Source: Deinandra increscens subsp. villosa (Eukaryota; Streptophyta; Magnoliopsida; Asterales; Asteraceae). Taken from it: a stretch of DNA of 64,000 nt. The notes under the pieces were generated by a model. The model searched no databases, had not been told where the DNA came from, and saw nothing but the letters and a program-made list of their open reading frames with translations. This document shows, in pieces, positions 1-9,805 of this stretch; positions within the stretch are counted from its first letter, which is position 1; every line of letters starts with the position of its first letter. Location: assembly GCA_039602395.1 (NCBI GenBank), contig JBCNJP010000018.1, positions 3,840,163 to 3,904,162 of the forward strand, written 5' to 3'. A program made the position numbers and the translations under genes.

Positions 1-1060
1 TTCATTCAACAATCAACCAATCAAAGTATTCTCTGATTTATAGTCCTCTATATGGCATCAGAGCAATCGATACCTGTAACCCGAAACCAAAGCATGTAAG
101 CCGCCGATTGTTATCATGGGCAACAGACCTGATCCGAATAAGACTGATGGTGTTTCAGTCAATCGTGATTCACCCTCCCTTCTGACTACCCTCGACGAAT
201 GCACGTAAATGAACCCCTTGCCGATGGAAACGACATGGATTGATCACAGGAGATGACCAATTCATTTTCACCGTAGCCAAGGTCAGATTTCCTTTAGTGC
301 TGAAAATTTGGGCCAAGAGAATGAACTAGTGGTCCAAATTAACACTCAAGAAGAAGAGATGCATAATTTTATGGCTAGTAAAATTAATACTATATGACAG
401 TACCCATGAAACTAATGAAAACATAAGGCCACCAAGAGGAAGGAGAAATCATGCACCACCTAAAGATTATCATGTAAGGCTCCCCTCATCCATAGACCAT
501 GCACAACCAAACACCAACCAAGATCCTCAACGGTACACCCTCTTTCTAATTTTGTTACTTTTGAAAATTTCATGAATTCACATAAAGCTTTCCTTGTGGC
601 CATCGGATCACTCGATGAGCCCAAACAGTATGCCCAGGTTGTGAAAGATTTAAATTGGAGAGATGCCAAGAAAATAGAAATTCAAGCATTTAGAGGCTAA
701 TGGAACTTGGACGCTAAAAGAGCTACCAGAAGGGAAGCATGCCATAGACTCAAAATGGGTCTACAAATCAAATAAAAACCCAACGGTGAAGTTGAAAGAT
801 ACAAGGCGATGCTTGTAGCAAAGGTGTTTACTCGGATGGAGGGGGTTTATTATCACGTAACATTCGCTCACGTTGCAAAGTTAGTAACAGTTCGAACATT
901 GTTAATCATGGTTGTTAAAAGAAATTGGATCATCCATCAGTTAGACGTGATGATCTTAATGATCGAAGTCTACATGAAGATCCCTCAAGGTTTTTGCAAA
1001 TATAACGAAATAAATGTTTTGCAGGTTGCAAAAAATCCTTGTACGGTTTAAAATAAACTT
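1..1060 (+). mobile_element. Decayed Ale-like Copia retrotransposon, copy A
   Basis: The stretch runs from an LTR end through a degraded tRNA-Met primer site (TGGCATCAGAGC at 53-64, one base off the usual TGGTATCAGAGC) into a gag start and then directly into reverse transcriptase. Protease and integrase are absent, so the copy is internally deleted as well as full of stops. Copy B (1692-3728) has the same layout and the same gag-to-RT junction. The Ale assignment rests on the short gag start and the RT wording and is an inference; Copia itself is clear. Confidence 0.7.
600..1050 (+). pseudogene. Copia reverse transcriptase fragment, copy A
   Basis: Conceptual translation shows the N-terminal half of a Copia RT (RVT_2): a block like SKWVYK at about 750, then RYKAMLVAKVFT, the AKLVTVRTLL block and IIHQLDV at about 920-950. 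The catalytic YVDD region is missing. Stops and frameshifts interrupt the frame, and the sequence leaves Copia homology after about 1060. Non-functional remnant. Confidence 0.7.
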
Positions 1061-1691
1061 ATTGGAATTGGTATCACAAGTCCTCAGTCGTTTTCATTTT
1101 GTCACTGAAATTTTCGTGGATAATTTCATTTTGGCATTTTGCAACTTAGTGACGAAGTTTGATCTAAAATTTTGCAGAAACGATAAATCACGGGGCGATA
1201 ATCCAAGGAGGCGATTCTCAATATACATTAATTTTTTAAAAAAAAAATCATGAAAATTAGTACTAATGGACGAAAAAACCGGAGGGGCGACCCCCCCCCC
1301 CCCTCCGAGTCTCCACAAAGGTTCGCAAATGTTGCAAGGAGGATTACTTAAATAATAGATTACTACGAAGTGACACCGTTCAAAAAATCTATTCAGAGAA
1401 TATAAAAAAAAGCTAGTAAAAATAACATAAATAAAAAACAGTATTAACCATAATTATTTTTAATTCAAGGATTTGATATTTTAATATTTTCTTCACCCTC
1501 TTTATAAAAACCAGAATGTTCAAACGCAAAACGCCTCAACAAAAGAACAAAAAGAAGTCATTCTCACAAACCTTTTGTGCCTTGAAAAAAAACTTTGGAT
1601 GCCTTAATCATTTACTTCAAGTAATTACCGATATATTTAGCATTTGAGTGGTACCTACGACCGCATTGGATCCTCAGTATCTCTGCCCTAT
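1061..1691. other. Spacer between the two Copia copies
   Basis: No gene seen. The sequence is AT-rich and has a C tract at about 1290-1303 inside a C-rich patch. The left part (about 1090-1330) resembles neither Copia copy and may be a small insertion, but I found no terminal repeats or target duplication to support that. Confidence 0.4.
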
Positions 1692-1939
1692 TGTTGGGTC
1701 AATTTAGCGTTGTTGGGTTAATTTAGTTTTTCTTTGGGTTAATGGAACATTTATTTTTGGTTCCTTCTCTTATGCATATCCTTTCTTAAGTTGTTGCCTC
1801 CCTGTTGTATTCTTCCATTATATATTTCCTTGTAATATGCTTTGTATTCAACAATCAACCAATCAAAGTATTTTCTGTTTTACCATTATCTAGATGGCAT
1901 CTAAGCAATCGATACTTGGAACCCGAAACAAAAGCCAAC

Positions 1940-2107
1940 ATGCCACCGATTGTCATCATGGGCGACAAACCTGATCCGAAGAAGACTGATGGTGTTTTAG
2001 TCGATCGCGATTCACCCTTCTACATATACCCTTCTGACTACACTCGTCCAATGCATGTAAATGAACCCTTGCCGAAGGAAACTACATGGCTCGGTCACAG
2101 GAGATGA
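1940..2107 (+). pseudogene. Copia gag N-terminal fragment
   Basis: A short reading frame begins at ATG 1940 and encodes MPPIVIMGDKPDPKK, then DRDSPF, SDYTRPMHVNEPL, and ends at a TGA. This is the familiar start of a Copia gag (the MHVNEPL-like block). The rest of gag is deleted or frameshifted, so no functional capsid protein is expected. Confidence 0.6.
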
Positions 2108-2469
2108 CCTATTCATTTTCACCACAACCAAGGTGAGAGTTCCTTTAGTGTTGGCCAAGAGAATGAAGTAGTGGCCCAAATTAACACTCAAGAAGAACAT
2201 ATGCATAATTTTATGGCTAGTGAAATTGCTACTCTAGAATAGTACCCATGAAACTAATGAAAATATAAATCCATCAAGAGCAAGAAGAAATCGTGCACCA
2301 CATAAACACCTTGTAGATTATCATGTAAGGCTCCCTCATCCATAGACCATGCATAACCCGACGCTAACCAAGATTCCTCAACGGCACAATCTCTTTCTAA
2401 TTTTGTTACTTATGAAAGTTTCACGAATTCACATAGAGCATTCCTTGTGGTCACCGGACCACACGATGA

Positions 2470-3440
2470 GCCCAAATAGTATGCCTAGGTTGTGAAAGAT
2501 GTAAATTGGAGAGAGGCCATGAAAAGGGAAACTAAAGCATTTAGAGGCTAATGGAACTTGGACGCTAAAAGAGCTACCGGAAGGGAAGTGTGCCATAGAC
2601 TCGAAATGGGTCTACAAAATCAAATACAAGCCTAACGGTAAAGTTGAAAGATACAAGGCGATGCTTGTAGCAAAGGTGTTTACTCAGATGGAGGGGGTTG
2701 ATTATCACGAAACCTTTGCTCACGTTGCAAAGTTAGTAACTGTCTAAACATTGTTAATCGTGGTTGTCAAAAGAAATTGGATCATCCATCAGTTAGACGT
2801 GATGATCTTGATGAAGAAGTTTACAGGAAGATCCCTAAAGGTACTTGCAAAAATAACGAAACAAAGGTTTTGCAAGTTGCAAAAATCCTTGTATGGTTTA
2901 AAATAAGCTTCTTGGAAATGGTATCACAAGTCCTCGGTCGCTCTTGGAATTGGTATCACAAGTCCTCGGTCGCTTTAATCAGCATTAGTTGTAAGTAAGC
3001 TAAGTCTGGCCACTCGTTATTTATCTACAAGAAGCAAGACATTTTTGTTGTTCCCCTCATATACGTTGAAGGACTATCTTAATAAAAAAAATCAGCATTA
3101 AGGATCCGGGGACTCTCAAATACTTTCTTGGCATTGAAGTGGCCCGAATGAAAGAGAGACTTTTGTTAAGTTAATGAAAGTACACGTTAGACATATTGAA
3201 AGATTTTGGGATGCAAGGTTACTAACCACGTTCTTTTCCAGTGGAAACACAGCTTAAAACTTGATAACAACGAAGGAGGCTCGTGGGTTGATGCTAGTCA
3301 GTATTCATGACTAGTTGGCCGAATTCTATACATCCAAGACACCAGATCCGATCTTGCATATTCCATAACATGCTCAGCTAGTTTGTTACCAACCAATGCA
3401 TATTCCGCGTCTTTGTCATTACAAGCAAAAATGACCGTAC
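2470..3440 (+). pseudogene. Copia RT and downstream fragment, copy B
   Basis: The translation is collinear with Copia RT: LPEGKCAIDSKWVYKIK, KPNGKVERYKAMLVAK, FTQMEGVDYHETFAH, then RKIPKGT and a short piece like SWNWYHK near 2950. Around 3110-3160 a frame resembles GTLKYFLGIEVARMKE. A small direct repeat (GGAATTGGTATCACAAGTCCTC-like, about 2920-2975) marks a local duplication. Many stops and shifts; non-functional. Confidence 0.65.
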
Positions 3441-3728
3441 TGATGTAAATTGAAGGATGAGACGGTTTGCATCGATGGTGGCTGATATAAACAATGGATC
3501 ATTCACAAATCTGCTCATTTCACCATTTTCTTTCTGAAAAAAAGGTGACCAAGAGGTTTAGAGGTTGGAGTTTTCTTGAGGATTCATGCATAGGAGCCTT
3601 GGTAAGCATCTAAAAACAAAATATCACACTTTATGTGCAGTGTTGGGTAGTGAACTGCTTCTCACTCGAATTTGGATGGTTTATAGGTTATGCATGAGTC
3701 ATCCACACTGATCTTCAGAGTTAGTGAT

Positions 3729-4672
3729 GTGTTGCAAACACATCTTATTTTCCTTTGTATTTTGTATAATGTTTGAGTCGGTTTTTAGTCATTTTGAGTC
3801 GTTTTATTATGTTTTCATTTACTTTTCTTTATTTGAGTCTTTATTAAGTTTTTAATGCATTTTCTAGGTGTCCGAGATAATTCATGAGGCCGCACGAGAG
3901 TTGGAGATTGGGACAAAAGAAGAAAATAAAAAGTTGCTGAAAAAGGGGTCTAGGCATATCGCCTAGACCGAAGTGAGAGTTAGGCGGTATGCACGATTGG
4001 AAAAAGTCAAAGGCAATTCGGCGGGGTCAAACCCGACTAATTTGTCGTTTTATACGCTACAAGCGTATCACTTACAACTTCCGATCCTCCAAGCGATACA
4101 CTTGGAGGCATATCTTCCATAAACCCTAGATTTCAATATAAATTCGATGTTAAGGGTTCTTATCGGAACCTCTCGACTTCCAGACAAACCATAGGCGATT
4201 AAGGATGATTTTTGAAGACAAAGGAAGGCTGAGATTAATAGGAGACTTGGAGGATCACTCAATCAACACCAAATCGATTTACGGGCTTGCTTTCTCTTTT
4301 GATCTTGTCTAATTGTTAAACCTAAACCATGTCTACCATTAAGGGTGGAATTTTTCTGATTGTTTATGGTTGGATTATGGTGGTAGGATAGGCTTTTGCT
4401 ACCACCTAGACTATTAGATGATTAATTGACACCTTTTGCTTTATTCGGTTTTTGCAACTTGTTTGATGTTCATTCAATTCTTTAAATCCCATTGATTAGT
4501 ATGATTGTGTGCATATGTGTGTTGCTAAACAGGTCCATAATTATTGATTGATGCATAATTTGCCTTCAAAAGTCTTTCGGTTTAGGTAGATTATCTAAAG
4601 TAGCTAGCTTTAGGGTTAGTTGCGATATAGTAGTTTTGGAGACGTCTTGAACTATTTTGTTGATTGATGATG
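3729..4672 (+). mobile_element. Athila-like Gypsy LTR fragment, forward
   Basis: The fragment opens TGTTGCAAACAC and runs in the plus direction. It aligns by eye, inverted, with 4673-5856: both share the ACTAATTTGTCG-like patch, the three GC-rich hairpins and the TTTAGGTAGATTATCT block. Its 3' end is missing, because the homology flips at about 4672. Hairpins lie at 3947-3969, 4052-4068 and 4086-4108. The Athila assignment comes from the primer site and gag downstream at 27266 and 27435. Confidence 0.5.
3947..4108. repeat. Three short GC-rich hairpins in the Athila-like LTR
   Basis: Perfect stems: GGTCTAGGC/GCCTAGACC with loop ATATC (3947-3969), ATACGC/GCGTAT with loop TACAA (4052-4068), and CCTCCAAG/CTTGGAGG with loop CGATACA (4086-4108). 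Further hairpins occur in the inverted fragment (GTAGGCG/CGCCTAC, 5754-5770) and at 26952-26988 (CGTATCGC/GCGATACG). The arms share a GCGATACGC-like core. Confidence 0.75.
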
Positions 4673-5856
4673 TATTCGGAACGTACCTAAAAATAACTAT
4701 TAAAACCTAGACCTAACCTAGACTTAGACACACCTAAATTTTAGGAAATTAATTAACTAACTTAACTAACAATAACAACCGAAGACAGGAAAACCTTGGG
4801 AAAATCAGAATAGAGAATAGTATCACCTAGACCCATAATCCTACTTAATACCTACAACTACACTCAGTTTTGACCAATCTGATGGTGGCTAGTTCACCTT
4901 TTAAGTCCTTCCTAGCTGACACTTCTAACGTCCGAACAGGAGTTCACCTTTTAGGTACATCCTACCTCAACTAAACCTAACCACCCTCGAAACTAATCTA
5001 AGGCACCCTAGGCTAGCAGGAGCTACCAATAACTACCATGACTGACACGGAATAACAAGCTGACCAAATCCCTAGGACACTTCCTTTTGAGACAATGTAC
5101 CCCTAGTTCTTTAACCAACCCAATTACCCGACAATTCTTTACCTTTTAAGTCTCAGAAGAAGCAGCACATTGCAATCAAATAACTAATCAACAGTTAATG
5201 TAATAGTTCAAGAAAACCCTAAACTACTCTATTGCAATTAACCTTAAAGTTAACTACTTTAGATAATCTACCTAAACCGAAAGACATTCGCGGGTAAATC
5301 ATGCATCAATAATAAACTAAAAATCTGTTCAAAACACGCACAAGCATCAACCATGGCAATTATTGGAATTTAATAGAAGTGTGACATCAATCAATCAATC
5401 GAAACCGAGTAAAGTCATAAATACTAAAAATATCCATCCAATTGGGTCTAGGCAATACAAATTACTTAGCCTACAATCATGTCAATGTCTGTAATAATAG
5501 TAAAAATCTGATCTTTGACAGAAAACATGGTCAAGTCTAAGAAACGACAAGAATCGAGAAGAAAACCCATTAAACCGATGATGATTTATGTTGAAGACTT
5601 GATCCACCGATGCTTCCTCCTTTGTTCCTGGCCTTCTCTGCTCTCAATTTCGCCTTTGGGAACCTTTGAGTTCGTCTGGAATTTGTAGTATCTCGAATGA
5701 AACCCTAAATCTGATTTTAAAGGCCGAAACCTTCTTTTGCGGGTTTTGAGGCTGTAGGCGTATCGCCTACTGCCTCCCTTCTACCAAGCGATATGCCTGG
5801 TGCATGCTCCACGATAAATTAGTCGGTCAAACTGACTTTGGCCACCGTTGACCTGC
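4673..5856 (-). mobile_element. Athila-like Gypsy LTR fragment, inverted
   Basis: The reverse complement matches the forward fragment to the left. Its LTR end lies near 4673 and resembles the forward LTR end at 27200-27257 (shared AGGTCTAGG and TATTTTTAG words). The fragment continues across the Copia insertion: 5852-5856 and 26936-26940 are the same 5 bases (CCTGC), and the LTR alignment resumes in the same inverted sense at 26936. It has no coding capacity. Confidence 0.5.
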
Positions 5857-6017
5857 TGTAGGGCTATATTATGTAAGGCATGAACATTAGTTGGGCTTTT
5901 GTATTTGGGCTTAATCTAGCTTAGTTAATAGGCCATGTGGGTCATTTTTATGTTTATGATTGGGCTAGATTAGTGTTTATGATTGGCCCAAGTTAGTGTA
6001 TGAGGTGGTATAAATAC
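5857..6017 (+). repeat. SIRE-like Copia 5' LTR, left part
   Basis: These are the first 161 bases of the 5' LTR, ending in the TATA box (TATAAATAC at 6009-6017). The rest resumes at 16391 after the Gypsy insert. The last five bases AATAC are the duplicated target. The left part keeps the whole TATA box but is now cut off from the transcribed region of its own element. Confidence 0.9.
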
Positions 6018-6655
6018 TGTTTTGGTCAAAAATTCACTCGAGAATCCTGTATTCCAAACTTAGATTGTGAGGTAGAGTGCTTAACGATCAAATGGGTAAG
6101 TAATCCAAGTAAGGGTGATAACACACGGATTTTAGCGAGGAAAGCTCCAGAATCCTTTGAGTTGCCTCTAGGAATCCTGGATAAAAACCTCGGGTGCCGG
6201 CTGGAAACCGCCACCAAGTCAATCTTATTAATTATCAAATGATTTGTTACAACGGGTTGGAGGTTTGATCGATCAGAGCTAAGTGATACAATAATTCGTG
6301 TAGAGAAACCAGTGTGCGAGTGTAATTGTGTGTTCCTACTGATCGAATCCTCGATTTATATAACAAATACAATGATAACTAACTTTCCGGGATTCCCGGG
6401 ATCCTATCGTCCAACTAACTCGACCGTTAGAGGCCTCTCCATTCACTTGGTCCACGATCTTCTTCAGCTGGAGCATAAGTTTCGGAGGTCGTTGATAATT
6501 CCGGTAATACCTGGTCAAATAGACATGTGGCAAAATATGAAGGTTAGTTAAAATAAAACAATCAGGATACCTGAATGTACGAGATTCTCAGATGACAATA
6601 GGATTCCTGAACTGTCTGAGCTTCCTGTGAGCATCCTGAAAATACACCCTCAACA
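6018..6655 (-). repeat. Tat-type Gypsy 3' LTR
   Basis: 638 bp, three differences by eye from 15748-16385, at about 6143, 6313 and 6513; each is G here and A in the other copy. A likely TATA motif (TATATAAAT on the minus strand) lies near 6350-6360. It contains a perfect 13-base palindrome, CCGGGA-T-TCCCGG, at 6387-6399. Confidence 0.92.
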
Positions 6656-6672
6656 ATTGCCCCTTGAATTTC
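6656..6672 (-). other. Polypurine tract of the Tat element
   Basis: Directly next to the LTR, the minus strand reads TTCAAGGGGCAAT and then the LTR start TGTTGAGGG. A purine run one or two bases from the 3' LTR is the usual plus-strand priming site. Confidence 0.7.
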
Positions 6673-6794
6673 AACAGCTGTGGATAAGTTTGACAGCTGT
6701 TAAAATTCAAAAAGATGCCATTTTAACGGCGTGTAAACGGTAAATATGGTTACTGATGTGACTGTTTTCTCGGCGTCCAAGAGATGTGACATTT

Positions 6795-6806
6795 TGCTTT
6801 AAATAG
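6795..6806 (+). promoter_or_regulatory. Possible TATA box for the antisense ORF
   Basis: A TTTAAATAGG motif lies about 120 bases upstream of the ATG at 6920 on the plus strand. The region between is pyrimidine-rich, like a plant leader. It is a sequence guess only. Confidence 0.4.
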
Positions 6807-6919
6807 GAGGTAATTTTCTGAGATTATCACCATCTTCTTCGCAAAACCTCTCAAGCTTCTCCGGTATTCCAGGTCAGTTATCCTTCTCCTTCGTCGTTTT
6901 TTCTTCGCGTTTTTCGGCC

Positions 6920-8614
6920 ATGGCCAAGAAAAACACTCGATCTTCTTCTTCACTAAACCTTCCGGTCGCCGAAGATTTCCACGATCAGGGGTATATCATC
7001 CCCTGTGAGGAGGAAAGTTGCACCTTCGACGATCGCGATATCCAAGATCTGAAAAACTCCGGCATTTTTCCGCCGGAGACCGTTTTCCGACCCTACAGCT
7101 CCCTTGTCAAGTCCGATTTCGTTTCCTCAACCTGGGTTTGCTTCATGTACTATCCATTCTTGCTCGGAATGACATTCCCCTTTCCGGAACTTATCACTCA
7201 ATTCTTCAAGACCACCCGCCTTTCTTATTCTCAAACCATGCCGATGGTCTGGAGAATCTTGTATTCTCTGGACCAGTTGAACCAAACCAGGAATCTCGAC
7301 ATCGGGATTCCTGAGATCTGTGAAGCCTACAAGTTAAGAACCCATGGTTGTAGCCGATTCGTTCTTCAGGCTCGTACTTCCAATTCCCAGTTGATTCCCC
7401 GAGCTTCCCACAACGATCATGATTGGAAGAAGCGATTCTTCTTTGTCAAACGAGACTCGATTCCTGGGGGGACAGAGTTACCGTTGAAGTGGGTTGAGAA
7501 GGGTAGGAAGCTGAAGTTTTACGTTTATTCCGTTGAATTTTCTGCACATTGTTAATTTCTTTGTTGTTTTCTTTCTTGCAGCGCCCAAATTTGAGAGTCT
7601 CATTAAGAAGCAGCCTGACTTCAAGAAGCTTGAAGCCATCTACAAGATTCCGGCCAACGAGAGAGCCCTGATCCTTGAAACAACGACCAGTGAAAACAGC
7701 TATTCGGCCGACCATACTCCCGCCATGTCTGGTAAGCTTTTACAGGATTCTGACTTTTTTGGTTATACGAGCTTCTCAGATACTGACAACCTGTTTCTGA
7801 TTACAGCTTCCAAATCCAGCGCCTCGTTTTCCTTGAAAGATCTTGACAGCCTCCTGAAAGTCAAGAAGGAACAGCTCGAGCACCCCACCGTCTCCAAGCC
7901 ACCTGTCAGCCGGCCTAAAGCTTCGGCTTCCAAGAAGAGGAAGGCCCCAGAAACTCCAGCAGCTCCTGTGGTGTACCTGGAATCCTTTGAAGATCTTGCT
8001 CCTTCTGAGGTCAGCAACAAGATCCTCTCCATGCAGACCATGATCAACCTGGTAAGAAGCTCAAGTAATATTTGTGTTAGTTTTATACCTGTCGCTGCTT
8101 CTGAATAGGATTCCTATTTGTGCAGGGTATTGAGAAGCTGAGCTTCCAAGCTATGGACATGGAGAAGAAGCTCGCCGAAGCCAACGAGAAGATTCAGGCC
8201 CAAGCTGAAACTGCCAAGGGTAAGACCCTTCTCTATGAGCATAAGCTCACTGAGCAGCGTCAAGCCCTGGAAGCCAAGATGGCTGCTGATGCTGAAATCG
8301 GTCAACTCTCGGCTGCCCGGAGCGTCCTAGAATGCAAAATTCAAATGGCAGAAGAGGCTGAAGCGGCTGGCTTTCAGGTACCAGGTTGGGATGTCGCAGG
8401 CTGGAGGCTGGTCTTGGAATCACTGGGAGGAGATGGTGATGGGGAAGGAAAGGATGGGACCGAAGGTGGCTCCTCAAAGGTGGTTCCGGATTCTCCGGTT
8501 GCCCCAACAAGGGCTTTTGTGATTGAGCTGGGAACTGGCAAGAAGCTGGAGGACGTGGTGAAGCCGGTGGAGGAGGAGAAGACAGTGGGCGATGAGGACA
8601 TTGCAACGGTCTGA
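6920..8614 (+). CDS. Spliced antisense ORF of the Tat element
   Basis: This gene runs opposite to gag-pol, between pol and the 3' LTR, where Tat elements such as Retand and Grande carry an antisense ORF (putative gypsy-type transposon domain, Pfam PF04195, as known for the family). Four exons fit one frame: 6920-7502, 7582-7731, 7807-8051, 8126-8614. All introns are GT-AG (79, 75 and 74 nt) with TTGCAG, TTACAG and GTGCAG acceptors and two strong GTAAG donors. The product is about 488 aa: an N-terminal globular part with FPFPELI and WRILYSLDQLNQ, a basic Lys/Pro patch (SKKRKAPETP), a coiled coil (MEKKLAEANEKIQAQAE) and an acidic tail. No stop interrupts it. Function unknown; the exon model is inferred. 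Confidence 0.8.
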
Positions 8615-9805
8615 GCCCACTTTTTAGGTTTTTAGGTTGTTCTTTTGGTGGTTCTTGTGGTTGAAACAATTTCTCTTTTCCTGTAATGAACAAGTAGCAA
8701 ACAACAACAATGGTGGGGATCCTGGTGGAGGGATCTTGTGTTTACAAGACGAAACCAGGATTCCCAAAAAACAATCTTTTGACCTTCGAGCTTCTCAAGT
8801 GGAGGGATCCTGAGGTTTTCAGGACGAAGCTTGAGAAGCTCACAACCTTTTATGGCTTATGAATAATATTAGTATCTTTTGGGTTTCTCATATTGCCTTT
8901 TGTATTGAAATTTTGATTGGTATAATTAATTTGTAAAAACTCATCAAATATTAAAAAAAAAACGATTTGCATGCTGAAAGACCATTTGAAATTCGATTAA
9001 TATGTCAAGTTAGATTAAATAGTGAAAACTGACCTTTGAATTTTACCTTAGCCAACTTTCCAATTCCAAATAATCATATCTTTTTCTACCTGAATCGGGA
9101 TTCTTGTAGGAATCCTGAACGCAGTTTCCTCAGTAGTTTCTTCTTAAACCTGAAATAATTCCGAAATGCTTCTTGGCCTCCGGCCGAAGCCGACATTTTC
9201 GAAAGCAAACAAGTTAAACAAACTGGGGATAAACCCGGGATCCTTGGGACTAAGCCAAAACTGGGGACAAGCCCGGGATTCTTGGGACTAAGCCAAAACT
9301 GGGGACAAGCCCATACGTATGTGACATGAAAATGCCAAAACCTTAGATAACACGTCAGTGTTATAAACCTTGAGAATCCGCCCGGCAGCCTCCAGTGACA
9401 AGATTATCAGCCACCCCTGGAGTGGACTGGTCCGGCCACCTTGAGCATACCGGGGGACAACGTGCGCTACTGGCGAGGGTCGTGCGCTACTGGCGATTAC
9501 CCAAACTTAGGAGAGGAGTCAGCCTCTCAAACCTTAGAAGGTATGCAGGATACCTTAAACGTAGGAGAGGTGGCCAACCTCTAACTGGGGATATACCCAA
9601 AATTCTCTAGGATTCTCAAAATCTGCAAAACACTTAACGCTTGGTGAGGTGTGGGTGTTAGCCTAGCTAACACCACTCCGATGCTTAAGTTAGTAACTCA
9701 TCACAAAATATTAAGAATTAATTGAAATAGAATTAGTATACGTACCTTGGGATATTTAGACAGCGAGGATCCTTGGGATTCTGCCCGAGATTCCCAATGG
9801 GATTC
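8615..9805. other. Non-coding spacer of the Tat element
   Basis: No gene is supported. The spacer lies between the ends of the two convergent coding units and is rich in GGATCC/GGATTCC-like words. It holds a 38-bp tandem repeat (9220-9312) and an 18-bp duplication containing GTGCGCTACTGGCG (about 9468-9497). Tandem repeats between pol and the 3' LTR are common in Tat elements. Confidence 0.7.
9220..9312. repeat. 38-bp tandem repeat, about 2.4 units
   Basis: Units begin CTGGGGA at 9223, 9261 and 9299. Each holds an AACTGGGGAYAARCCCGGGA-like start followed by TTGGGACTAAGCC. Units differ at a few positions. Confidence 0.85.

Larger units (their letters stand above)
1692..3728 (+). mobile_element. 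Decayed Ale-like Copia retrotransposon, copy B
   Basis: A better preserved copy of the family at 1-1060. An LTR-like tail begins near 1692 (TGTTGGGT...) and is followed by a degraded primer site (TGGCATCTAAGC at 1895-1906), a short gag start (1940-2107), RT (about 2470-3000), a block like GTLKYFLGIEVAR near 3105-3150 and weak RNase H remnants up to about 3700. Gag body, protease and integrase are missing, as in copy A. Confidence 0.7.

Noticed and set aside
6026..6551. Short open frames on both strands within the Tat LTR (and again at 15756-16281)
   Set aside because: They lie wholly inside the LTRs, repeat in both copies and have no recognisable protein features; they follow from LTR base composition.
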